From Tamarix chinensis (Eukaryota > Streptophyta > Magnoliopsida > Caryophyllales > Tamaricaceae), in the NCBI GenBank assembly GCA_030549775.1, contig CM060175.1, positions 80,911,245 to 80,975,244 on the forward strand: DNA of 64,000 nucleotides. The letters run 5' to 3'. Under the pieces are notes generated by a model. That model searched no databases and was not told where the DNA came from. It saw only the letters and a list, made by a program, of their open reading frames with translations. The translations under genes and the position numbers were made by a program. Every line of letters begins with the position of its first letter. The stretch's first letter is position 1. Shown here piece after piece: positions 50,558 to 61,700 of this stretch.

Positions 50558-50972
50558 ATTGAGAACTGTCCAGGAATTTCGAACACTTTGAGGCTTCTTT
50601 GCTTGCTTGCACGAAGAGAAATTGAAGGGGGTTGTTTTACACTTGATCAAAAACTAATAGAGAGTAGAATAAAATATAAATCAAGTGCTGGAGAGACACA
50701 CACGATCGTTACAAATAGACGAACCAAACTGGTGCTACTGATATTCGAACTCTGTTCGTATTTTATGTGGAAAATTGAGGGGAAATGCAACAAGATTCTT
50801 GCAAGATTGCAAGAACTTCGAGCAATAAATTCAAGAAAAATTAAATAAGTTCATCAAGAATCAAGATTAAAAAGAAATGGTGGAGTAGGCGTGAGTTCTT
50901 GGTGAAAGAACACAACACGATTTCATGTGGGCAGAAATCACTGGTTGTATAAGCTTCGAACAAATGAAGCTT

Positions 50973-51808
50973 TGTAATAGAAGCTATCACCCATGATCTA
51001 ATGCAAAAAGCATGAAGTGATTTGGTGGATTATAGATGAAGAAATTGAAGATACACATTGAAGGTACTCAACAGATTTGTATAACCTTCAAATATGTCGA
51101 GATTTAAGATAGTTTTGAGGAAGGATTATCTCGGATCTTCCCTGCTCAATGTAGACCCAAAAGGTAAGATTAGACTTTATCTCTCTTGCTCAAATATTGA
51201 TCTAAATTTTCATTCAATATTCTATTCATTTCTGCCAACAAACCATGCGTACAAAGGGTATATATAGGAGAAGGGAGACTCGGGTGGGAGCTAGCTTAAA
51301 CCAGCCGAGTTTTCCTTCTTAATACATCCCATTAATCATGGTTAAATTAATCCCATATTAACCTTAATCCAAAGCATAATATCATTGGTTAAATGATACT
51401 AAGGATTAATATTACAAAGCTATACAATAGACTAAGATACATACATGAAATTATAGCCATACCCTAACTTACATAAAATATACTTTGGGTTAGGGTTTTA
51501 CAACAAGTTTATACAAATAATGAGTATCATCACTTTATCTCTTGTTGTAAGGTATCATCCCATGTATGTCATAGCCTTTCATGCCTTGGAATACTTGTAC
51601 ACATCAATGTGTATGAACATCATCTTCTTGCAAATATGTAACATACCTACAAGAATAACTTGAATGTTTTTCAATGTCAAGCATATAAGAATTACCAAGA
51701 ATATTTAACATGATAGGCTCCAACATTAAGAAAGCTAAATCATCTTCCTTACCTTGAGGATTAGAATGAATATGATAATCATTATGTTCAATGGATGCTC
51801 CTGCATCA
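50973..51808 (-). repeat. 5' LTR of gypsy element B
   Basis: Plus-strand edges TGTAATAGAAGC and GCTCCTGCATCA. It aligns end to end with 46655-47485 with scattered differences. It carries an orphan copy of the integrase tail because the LTR includes the end of pol. Confidence 0.88.
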
Positions 51809-51843
51809 TTAGTTCTCTTTAACTTACTAGTATTAGTAGTGGC

Positions 51844-52158
51844 TGTTAATATATATTTTAGTTTTTATAAAATTATTGTTATTATTTTATAAATTATTTT
51901 CTTTATTTCCTCTATCACATAAAAAACACATGCTTGTATCTATAATAATTTCATTCTAATTCTACCATTAAAAACTTGATAGAGAGATTAAGATTAGGTT
52001 TAATTATTAGCACAATACTATGCAATATAAACTTTATGGCCAAATTTTATATCTAATTTAATATGGACCACACCAAGTGCTTATATATACATAAAACATA
52101 AAACATTTGTATACAAAATAATAACAATAATTTTATAAAACCAGAGTGTATATTAACA
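51844..52158 (-). repeat. 3' LTR of copia element no. 2 (315 bp)
   Basis: Plus-strand edges TGTTAATATATATTTTAG and GTGTATATTAACA form a 10-bp inverted repeat. The adjoining sequence in element orientation, CCAAGTGGAAGAA, is a polypurine tract. Short LTRs of this size are usual in copia elements. Confidence 0.75.
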
Positions 52159-52479
52159 TTCTTCCACTTGGTCTATATAAATTAAATTCTCAACATTGTC
52201 TCATTATGTTAGTTAAACTAAAGGATGAAACTAATACACAAATGATGGTGACAAATTTTTGACATTTCAAAATTTATCTTCCATATATCATAATGTACTA
52301 ATTTCACCCGCAACTTTAACTATATGAATAAACCCAATGTTTATTTAAGGTCCATTACTTGATGTATTATTTCTTAACTAACCATATGCATACAAACAAA
52401 GAAGAAGCAAACATAACTTTGATTAAAAAAAAGTATTATATATAATAACAATAAAATCACAGGGAGAGTATAAAATTCA

Positions 52480-54300
52480 TATTACACACGTGATCCTTAA
52501 ACATGCTTCGTGGCATGCCCTTAGTTAAAGGATCAGCTAACATACAATAAGTTCTTATGTGTTCTAAGACCACTTCTCATTTTATAACACTTTCCTTTAT
52601 CTTCAATTACTTGATATCTATGTCATTGGCATGACTATTACCTTTATCATTTTTTGAGATAAAGACAATAGCTGAATTATCATACTTAAGTATCAAATGT
52701 CTGAAAATGGAATCCACTATTCTATGTCCCGATATGAAATTTCTCAACCACCATGCATTGTGGCTTCAAATGATAAGATGATTCATGTTTCCATTGAAGA
52801 AATGGCTATACAATCCTGCATTTGTCTCTTCCAAAATATTACTCCGCTAGCTAGTAGAAAAATGAATCTAAAACTAGATTTCTATAAGTCTACACAACCA
52901 GCAAAGTCTTTATCCAAATAGATTTCCTTTAAGGTCTCCAATGGTCAACTCCTATATTAATTTGGTAACTTCCCAATACCCTAACATCATATACATTGTC
53001 AGGTCTAGTGCAAACTTGACGATTCATAAGGCTTCCAACTATAGAAACCTATGTCATGGTCTTCATTCGATCTCTTTCTAAGTTAATTATATGACACTAA
53101 CTCAATTGTAATTTTTCACCCTTGATAATAGGATCCACAATAGATATACATTCTATAATTTTTTTATTTCTAACACCTTATTCATATATGCCTCTTGAGA
53201 TAATCCTAATATCCCTCAGATCTATCTCGATAAATCTTAATGCTAATGACATAAGATGCATAACCCATATCGTTCATATAAAAATTGTTAGAAGGAAATT
53301 GTTGCACCTCATATAGCATCCATTTATCATTGCATGCAAGTAGAATTTCATCTACATAAAAAACCAAGAAAAAAACCTTACTCCCACTAACCTTAATGTA
53401 TGTACATTGATCTATGGAATTCTATTCAAATATAAATGAAGATATGACAACATGGAACTTTAAATACCATTTTCAGGAGGCTTATTTCAATTCATATATT
53501 GCTTTCTTAAGTTTACATAGAAAATTATTATCTTTATTAAATGAAAAATCTTTACAGTGTTTCATGTATAACTCTTCCGTAAGCTTACCATTTAAAAATG
53601 ACGTTTTCACATCCATTTTTGTAGCTCAAAAAAAATGAGATACTAATTCCATAACTACACATAGGGAATCCTTACTGAACATAAGAGAGAAATTCACCTT
53701 GTAATCCTCTCCCTCTCTCTAAGTGAATCCCTTAGCAACTAGTCTAACTTTGTAGCTATCAATGTTCCTGATAAGTCTCTCTTAGTCTTAAAGACTCACT
53801 TACAACCAATAGGATTAGCCTCATCAAGTAATGGTACAGCATCCCAAACTTAATTAACTTTCATGGAATTTATCTTCTCCTTTATGGCATTGTGCCATCA
53901 CTTAGATTTTTAACTATTCATAGGATGTGAATATGTTTCGGGATCATCAATAGTATAGATGTCATCGTCACACTCTTATAAGTACACATAATAGTCACTA
54001 GGTATAGATAACCTTCCTTTTCTAGTAAATATTATTAAAGTTGGCCCAACATCCTCTAAAGGATCTTGCTCAATAGTTAGTTGTTCAACAACTTCAAGAA
54101 GTTCTTGAATAACCTGATCTACTAGATTTAAGTTAGCATCCTATAGAGCTACATTAAATTATTGTTCAATGATGAAAGGAACTAGATGTGCATGGATAAC
54201 AAAAGTTAGTCTCTCACATGGAGTGAAAGCTTCTTCTACTAAATGAGCAGGTTCAAAAATTGGATTCCTATTCTGATCACTTTCACTGATTAATTCATGG
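52480..54300 (-). pseudogene. Copia reverse transcriptase and RNase H (no. 2)
   Basis: The RNase H end reads LADPLTKGMPRSMFKDHV at about 52490-52560, the copia C-terminal signature. The reverse transcriptase active site appears as VFYVDEILLAC near 53340-53370, where one of the two catalytic aspartates is replaced. Stops and frame changes occur throughout; the open plus-strand frames in this stretch are shadows. Confidence 0.8.
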
Positions 54301-54462
54301 TCAAGAAATTTAGCATTTCTTGGATTTCTTGACTCCACAATCCTAGTGCTATGTGATGGACAATAGAACCTCTAAACCTTAGAACTTTCATCATATCCAA
54401 AGAAATACCCACTAATGGTCTTTGAAACAAGCTTCCTTTCTTGTTGGTTATAAATTCTTACT

Positions 54463-55334
54463 TCAGAAGTGCATTTCCCTAACTCGCATATGTTTTAAAC
54501 TTGGCTTCCAACCTTTAAAAAACTCAAATGGTGTCTTTGACACCACTTTGGTTAGATCATAGTTTAAAAAATATATTTTTATCTTAAGGGCTTCATTCCC
54601 CAAAGATCTAGCAAGATTGGAGTTGTTTATATCTAATAAAGTATGGTTTCCTCTTTTAGTTATGTCATTTTGGTCTAGCAAACTAGTCATTTTATATTGA
54701 GAAACTATCCCATTCTCTTAAGAAAACTCAAATGGTGTATGTCCATCCTTAGTGTATCTCCTATGGTACACTCCACCAATATTGGACCTCAAAATTTTAA
54801 TTTGATTATCACATTATTGATCTACCTTAGCTTAAAATACTTTAAAAGTATATAATGCTTCATGCTTATTGTTAAACAAGTAGAGATACATGTATCATGA
54901 GTAGTCATCAAACAATGAGATGAAGTATTTTTGACTACATGAGTCCATATCAAGACTATAAATGTTGGTATGTATAACATCAAGTAGTTGATAAGGCTTA
55001 TTGGAACCTTTCTCATACTTGTTTGTTTGTTTTCCCTTTATATAATTTGTACAAGTGCTAAAGTTAGTAAAATCTAGAGTACAAAGTACTCCATCATTTA
55101 CCAATCTCCTATTCTCTCAATGGATATGTGACCTAATCTTTCATGCCAAAGCATTGATGAGTTATCATTCATAAAATCTATTTTTGAACCAATATCCAAA
55201 TTCATTGCAACATTTGAATAATCATGCATTAAATTAATAGAGTAAAGATCTTCAAATAATGCACCATACCCAATATGATTTGTTTCATAAAGAGAATTAA
55301 CTAAATTCTCATTAAAAAACAAATGAGTATCCAA
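54463..55334 (-). pseudogene. Copia integrase (no. 2)
   Basis: 55098-55334 contains the pre-integrase stretch MLWHERLGHISIERI. 54895-55104 contains TNYIKGKQTNKYEKGSNK and the first acidic region LLDVIHTNIYSLD, then FISLFDDYS. 54463-54690 holds the C-terminal stretch SLGNEALKIKIYFLNYDLTK, KTPFEFFKGWKPSLKHMRV. Frames are interrupted between these. Order and motifs are typical of copia. Confidence 0.85.
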
Positions 55335-55429
55335 ATAGTATACATTTAGAAATATAATTCATGTTTCTACTAAAACATAGAACATAAAAATTGTTTTATA
55401 ACTTAAATACATGACCACTAGAGAGAACT

Positions 55430-56124
55430 AGCTTACATGAGCCTATTCCATGAATGGAAAACCTATCTTACTACTAGTAAATATATTTTGTTCATTGCCC
55501 ACTACTTCTCTCATCCTTACCATAACCTATAAGGAATCACAAATATAGAATATAAAAATAGAATCAATCCACTAAGTGCTATGATTTGTATTTATTGAAT
55601 AAGATTCAAAACATACGAAGGAGGTTACAATTCCTTTCTTAGCAAACCAAGCTTTGTACTTAGCACAATCCTTCTTTATGTATCCCTTCCTTTTACAGAA
55701 GAAGCCATTAAAATGCTTCTTTATCTCACCCTAGGGTGGTATTTTCTTTTTGTCCTTTTGGCCTTCTTTCTTATTCCTTTCTTTATCGTTAGTCATCATC
55801 ATAATGATTAACCATATTCCTTAAAAATGTATTCCTCCTTTTACACACACAGGGTCATTAATTCATTAATTAATTAGTTCTCCATTTGTATGTGGTAGGT
55901 GACTTTGAATGATGTGTATTACTTTGGGTGCATATTCAAGATATAGTGAATCAAGAAGGCATCATACATGTCAACCTCTAGATACTTTAGTTGTGTTACT
56001 ATGTCCCTCATCTTCAAGATATGCTCAAGCACACCCTTGATAGTAGTAAGTTTTATGGACAAAAATTTCATTATCAATGTGCAAGAAAAGGCCTTATCCG
56101 AATAGATGGATTGTTTATCGATGG
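55430..56124 (-). pseudogene. Copia gag C-terminal half and protease (no. 2)
   Basis: At 55900-56100 the minus strand reads HILKMRDIVTQLKYLEVDMY and DAFLIHYILN, the copia gag domain. Near 55640-55700 is a degenerate knuckle FFCKRKGYIKKDCAKY followed by AWFAKKGI, then the protease start WIDS near 55570. Many stops. The N-terminal half of gag lies at 61274-61560, beyond the solo LTR. Confidence 0.75.
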
Positions 56125-58119
56125 TGTAACACCCCTAAAATTTACTATTGAATTTTTTTTGTTAAAAGATTAGCTAAAACAAAACAACAAACTATAAATT
56201 TTGGGGATATTACCGCCACACTTAGTACCAGAATGGTTCACTCATACCGTTCTAGTACCAAGTGCTAAGGTTAAAAAATAAAATATCTATTGCTAGAAAT
56301 TCAAACCATTTTCAAATCAGAGTAGCGCAAGTAAACATTTTATAAGGAATGATTCCACCAATGGTGGTTACAGGAATAAAATTACATTTAAACTAGACAT
56401 TAGAAGATGAAGAATAAAATCTTAAAGGTTGGATAATCCTTATGCTCTTTCCCGTTGCCTACTTGAATAACACCTGAAAAGAGACCTGCAAGGGACACTA
56501 CCCATTGAATAGGCAGGGGCCCCATGAATTGAACCCTTCAGTACTAGGGTACAGAGTAATCCTTTAATACCACACTTAAAAATAGGCCCGCAATGTGACA
56601 TATAATGCAAGCTATATGCATATGTAATGATAGGCGCATACATAACATTCACATATATAACAAGTCTATCACATATCAACAAGTTACAAAGTACGATCGA
56701 TACTTTTGGGCCTTAAGTCATTAGTCCATCATTATTCAATCATCTCTCTGGTTATATCCAAGGGAGTGTAGGAACCCCACTATTATAGCCAGTGGACCGG
56801 AATACATATAGGGTAGAACGCTCCTGGCCACTATTATTTACCGGTGGATTAGTCTGACCCTGACTCACAAGGTGTTCCACTATAAGTGATTACTATCTTT
56901 CCATACTTTATTCACATCCAATGCTTTTTTTATTGAGCTCGGGACCCCCAATATTTTATCCGGTGGACCGAAATACATGTAATCATCATCCAGGTCAAAA
57001 CGCTCCTAGGCCACCATTATATCCGGTGGATCGGTACTCAATATCATCTGCTAGGGCAACACGCTCCTAGACCACTATTATAACCGATGGATCGGTACTC
57101 ATTATCATAATTCAACAAGGCCCGACTCATTAATCTCTTAATTTCGTGATTAGTGTTTTTCCTTTCATTAATTAGCATAATAATTCTATTTATTTTCCTC
57201 AAACGGGAGATTAAGAACCCGGGACACAAAGGTACACTGGTCGTACTGATGCATACAAGCTACTAAGTACCCTTCAACCATCAACCTAGAGACGCAAAGG
57301 TACTCTGGTCGTACTGGTGCATAAAGCTACTCAGTACCCTACCAATAAGGATACCTAATCCATAAGTATGCATACCCCCTAAATTGGTCAGTGAGCTAAA
57401 TAGAGTAAGATATAGGGCCTAGGTGGGGCACAAAGGCACACTATCAAATACTAGAATAATCGTGGGATAAACCATGTCTTTAGGGTAACGACCATAAAGA
57501 GCCACTATTCCCGATGTCGAGGTGTTTCACTTTAAGTATTAGTGTCTTAATTAAGGTGATCACAAAAAGCATAAAAATCAGATACTTTTTCACTTTCAAT
57601 CGTTCTGATATCATTAGTCATTTCTCATTCAGAAAGTTATCCAAGATATCACAAAGAAACCATTAAGGCCATCCTAATCACATCTAATTCCGAATTAGGA
57701 TTTATTCTCATGATACTTACTATTTATCAAATACTCTTACCTTGCTAATCGGCATTATTTGAATAATATTATGAAATTCCATAATCACAACAACATGTTA
57801 GGTATAAATTACTTATTTATCCCTTACTTATATAATTGCTAAGTTATCCCTTCCTTACATGAAAAATTACCCTATTACCCTTCAGGTTACATAATTACCA
57901 AATTACCCCTTACCCAGTTTAGATTACCAAGTTATCTCCTACGCTTTTCAGATCACCATTCACCCCTAGTAATTGCTACACTTATCATGTTTCCCATTTG
58001 GTTGGTTGGATTACCGAATTGCCCTACTCCTTTGTGATATTTACTAAATTGCCCTTAAGTTGGATGAATTATCAAATTATCCTTATTCATTATCAAAATT
58101 ACCCTCTTGTTGGTTAAAT

Positions 58120-58620
58120 TACCAAATCACCCTTCTCCATTATCATAAATACATATGTAACCTTTTCTATATTTATAATTATTAATTTACCCTTCTCCAT
58201 AATTATAATTACCAAGTTACCTTTCTCCATTATTATCAATACCAATTTGTGCTTCTCCATTATTACAATTTCCCATTTACCCTTCTCTATGATTATACTT
58301 ACCAATTTACCTCTCCCCATATTTATAATTATTAATTTACCCTTTTCCATAATTATAATTACCAATTTACACTTCTCCATAATTATAATTACCAATTTAC
58401 CCCTCTCCATATTTATAATTATTAATTTACCCTTCTCCATAATTATAATTACCAATTTACACTTCCCCATAATCATGATTACCAATTTACTCCTCTCCAT
58501 AATTATACTTATTACTTTACCCTTCTCCATAATTATAATTACCAATTTACACTTCTCCATAATTATAATTACCAATTTACCCCTCTTTATATTTATAATT
58601 ATTAATTTATCCTTTTACTC
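58120..58620. repeat. 30-bp tandem array in solo LTR no. 3
   Basis: About 16 units of CCATAATTATAATTACCAAT + TTACCCTTCT, exactly 30 bases each, alternating between TAATTATAATTACC and TATTTATAATTATT variants so that a 60-base higher-order period shows in part of it. Because 30 is divisible by three, one stop-free frame persists on each strand (153 codons minus, 180 codons plus), giving periodic peptides. These are not genes. Confidence 0.93.
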
Positions 58621-59260
58621 ACAAATTACAGTTTTACCCTTTTACTACCAAAATTACCATAATATCCTCTTATTTATAAAACTACCATTTTACCCCCTTA
58701 CATCCAAATTTACGATATTACCCTTTTGCTTGCAAATTATCATAATATCCTTTTACACCCAAAATTACTATTTTACCCCTTACTTCTAAAATTACCATTC
58801 TTACCCTTCTCTTCCAAAATTATCATTTTACCTATTACTTCCAAAATTACCACTTTACTCTTTACTCCCAAGATTACCATATTAACCCTTTACTTATAAA
58901 ATTGCCATTTTTCCATTTAATCAAAAAATTACCATATTACCCTTTTGCCTCCAAAATTACCATAATACCCTTTTTTCTTACAACTTATAATTTTATCCTT
59001 TTACTTATAAAATTATCATTTCACCCTTTTCTTTCAAAATTATCAAAATACCCTTTTACTTGCAAAAATACCATTTTACCCTTTTCTTTCAAAATTACCA
59101 AAATACCCTTCTACTTACAAAATTACTATTTGCCCTTTTCTTCCAGAATTACCAAAATGTCATTTTACTTACAAAAATTACCGTTTTACCTTTTTACTCC
59201 AAAATTTTCAAAATAACCTTTAACTTATAAAATTACCATTTTACCCCTTTATTACACCAC
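58621..59260. repeat. Degenerate extension of the 30-bp array
   Basis: Looser units around AAATTACCATTTTACCCTTT every 25-35 bases. Probably an older part of the same array, with many substitutions and small length changes. Confidence 0.7.
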
Positions 59261-59929
59261 TTTTATGAATTTTCCACCACTACATAAAATACTAATATTA
59301 GTACTTCATTCTTATTATCTAACTCCACCAAAATATCATTATTCAACATAACACTCATTAGCAACTACATATATTAGATCACATACTTACATAGGCATAT
59401 TACTAAAATACCATTAGGCTCACAATAATATTATTCGTGCATTAATGACTTAATACATCATAGATAAGCATTTAATATTTCCATCATTAATCAAATTCCT
59501 TCCTTAAGTATCATCTCTACACATGGCGCAAAAGCTAGCATGCTTTTCTTTTTATCAATCAATATAAGCAACCGCATATATCATATTAGGCAACACATAA
59601 CATGCATAAAATCATACTCAAATCCCTAATGTGCTATCATACGTTTAAGTGGGGCTTAATGATTACCTTAATCCCACAAAAATCGAACCTTATCGGTATC
59701 CCAGTGAAAGATGCAAGCTTTCATTAAAAAAATCAACACCTAAAAATAATATCAATAATTATTATATTAGAAGTAGGGAAATCAAAGCATAAGACTTTAT
59801 AACACATAATTAATGAAATACTTAACTTAAAGTATTATTATACCTTAAGATTATTAACCAAGTAAACCAAGAAATGCAGCAACTCATGCTACTCATGTAG
59901 CATGAGCTGCATGCAAAATAAGAGGGATA

Positions 59930-60950
59930 AGGGGCTCGAAATGGTGTGAAAAGTGGGAGGAAGTGGTATTTTCAGGTTAGGGTTTTGGGGCTAGGAAAGA
60001 AGGTAGATAGAGGAGGATTTAGGGAAAGGGAAGGGTGCAGGAGTGAAGAGGGGGTGTAGGTGGCCTCTAGGGATGGGCTTTCGGTGACCAATGACAGTGG
60101 AGGTGGCGGCGATGACGCAACAAAGTGGGTTGCAGGAGAAGGGAGGGAAAAGAAGGGAAGGAAGAAGGGTATTGTAGGGTGGCTCGAGGGGGTGGTGTGA
60201 TGGTGCAGGGCAGTAGCAGGTGGTGGTAGAAGGTAGCGTAGGGGGTTAGTGCAGTGGTGTAAGCAGCGGAGGGTGGCAGTGTTGTAAAAACTAGGGTGGA
60301 AATGGGAGGAGAAGAAAATGAGAGAATGGGGTCGGGGAGGGAGACGTAAGGATCGAAAAATGGGGCAAGAAATGCTGGTGAGCAGAAGAAAAAGAAGAGG
60401 AAGAACTAGGGGAAGTAGGTGGCTGATCAAGGCTATAGTAGGGTGGCATGGGTGGTCAGGTGGCAAGGAGAGGGAAAGGGAGAAGAGGGAAAGGAATAGG
60501 GCATGCGGACTAGGGATGTAGGGGTTAGTTTGGTTCGAAATAGGAAAGAAAATGACTAGGGAGAGAGAGGGAGTAGCAAGGAGGTAGGTGGTTGTCAAGC
60601 ATGGCAATTGCAGGTGCGGCCGACATACTCGAGTATGGCAGAGGGCAGTAGTCGGGTGTAGAAGAAGGGAGAGAGGAAGGGAAGGGGGTGCGAGCAAGCG
60701 ATCGGCGTAGGAAAAAAAGGATAGGGCTGGTCCGATCTGGGAAAAAAAGAAAAGAGAGACGGGTTGGGGCTGGGCTATGTGTAGGAGAAGGAGAGGAAGG
60801 AAGGCAATGGGTCGAAGGCCCAGGCGCAGGGGGAGGAGGAAGCATGCTAGGTGCGGGCGGTCCAAAGGAGGAGAAAAAAGGAAAAAGAAATAAAGGACGA
60901 AAAAGGAGATAAAGGAGAAGGGAAGAAAAAAAAGAAAAAGGAAAATGGGA
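59930..60950. other. Purine-rich tract inside solo LTR no. 3, not a gene
   Basis: The plus strand is G/A-rich for a kilobase. The minus strand therefore opens a 297-codon frame (59972-60865) and a 144-codon frame (60525-60959), both Pro/Leu/Ser/His-rich with no domain and overlapping each other in different frames. The same feature sits at the same relative place in solo LTRs 1 and 2. Confidence 0.7.
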
Positions 60951-61273
60951 GAACTTCAAATAATTTAATTTATAAAATAATAGGATATAACATTTTAAAT
61001 AATAAATTTATTTAATAATTTAATATATTATAATTAAATATATGGGCTTAAAAGGTTAATTTTAGTAAAATATTAGTTTAGTAAAAATTATTTAAATAAA
61101 AAGAGCATGATAAAATATCAAAATATTTTTTTTAATTTATCAAATATTCCTATCCAAATTTATATACTCAAAAATACATAAAATAATTAAACTAAATAAT
61201 TTTAAAAGCTAATTTATTTTAAATAAAAGCTATTTATTAAATTATAGGTTTTCTAAATTTTTGGGGGATTACA

Positions 61274-61560
61274 AATGGCATTAAGCAAGTCATTAAAATA
61301 TTGATGATGATCAGCTAAGCTGATGATGGAAGAAGACATCTAAGTCTTTATGTACATGCAGGCTTTCACCCATCACTCATGTGTGGCCTTTTCCTCATCA
61401 GTGCTTTCTTTATTTATCATAGGCTTTGGATACTCAATAGCCTTATCCATGTCACCACACCTAATCTTTAGGAGAATTCATTCTTTCTAAACCTTATTGT
61501 TGTCCCATTTAAACTCAGGGACTTCAATGTTAAGATAAGACATTGAGTACAAACAAAGAT
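61274..61560 (-). pseudogene. Copia gag N-terminal half (no. 2)
   Basis: Minus strand reads SYLNIEVPEFKWDNNKV, then ILLKIRCGDMDKAIEYPKP, the usual opening of copia gag (target-binding tryptophan region and LGxxDxDxA-type stretch). A stop follows KV. It continues leftwards in changing frames to the solo LTR edge. Confidence 0.65.
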
Positions 61561-61700
61561 AGTTTACAGAAAAATTTAAACATACATACATCTTCATGAT
61601 CAATTTGAAGCCAAAAAATCTATATACATGATCTAACAATGTATAACATGTCAAAATGCAACTAGAATCAATCAAAAGACATTAAAACTGCTGGTGGGCT

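Larger units (their letters stand above)
46655..51808 (-). mobile_element. Ty3/gypsy element B, internally deleted
   Basis: Minus strand, 5.15 kb. Two LTRs of about 830 bp (46655-47485, 50973-51808) with possible target duplication TTAGT at 46650-46654 and 51809-51813. The outer LTR edge at the left seems to have lost its first few bases (TGTAAT in the other copy). The internal part holds gag, zinc knuckle, protease, the very start of reverse transcriptase, then a jump to fragments of integrase. Reverse transcriptase core, RNase H and half of integrase are missing. It is the same family as element A. Confidence 0.85.
56125..61273 (+). mobile_element. Complete solo LTR no. 3 of the TGTAAC family
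   Basis: Starts TGTAACACCCCTAAAATTTA, ends GGGGGATTACA; 5,149 bp. Flanks GATGG (56120-56124) and AATGG (61274-61278) are a target duplication with one mismatch. Copia gag continues on both sides, confirming the edges. The family box ATTACCGCCAC lies 84 bases in. Inside are ACTATTATAGCCGGTGGACC repeats (56770-57100), GACGCAAAGGTACTCTGGTCG repeats (57220-57350), a 30-bp satellite array (58120-58620) and a purine-rich tract (59930-60950). No gene. Confidence 0.82.
51844..61700 (-). mobile_element. Ty1/copia element (no. 2) with a nested solo LTR
   Basis: Minus strand. From right to left: gag start (about 61560), interruption by solo LTR no. 3, rest of gag with zinc knuckle, protease, integrase, reverse transcriptase, RNase H ending near 52490, polypurine tract, 3' LTR (51844-52158). 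All are in copia order and all are decayed. No 5' LTR or primer-binding site was found near 61600-62430, so that end is lost or too diverged; the right edge is a guess. Confidence 0.8.

Noticed and set aside
58120..58620. CRISPR-like regularly spaced repeats
   Set aside because: Units are contiguous with no unique spacers, there are no cas genes, and the context is a plant retrotransposon.
58114..58789. Repetitive-peptide genes on both strands
   Set aside because: The frames exist because a 30-bp unit without stops is repeated; unit number and both-strand openness explain them fully.
59972..60865. 297-codon open frame on the minus strand, the longest in the window
   Set aside because: It lies in a purine-rich tract of a solo LTR, is low-complexity Pro/Leu/Ser/His, overlaps another frame, and has equivalents by position in the other solo LTRs.
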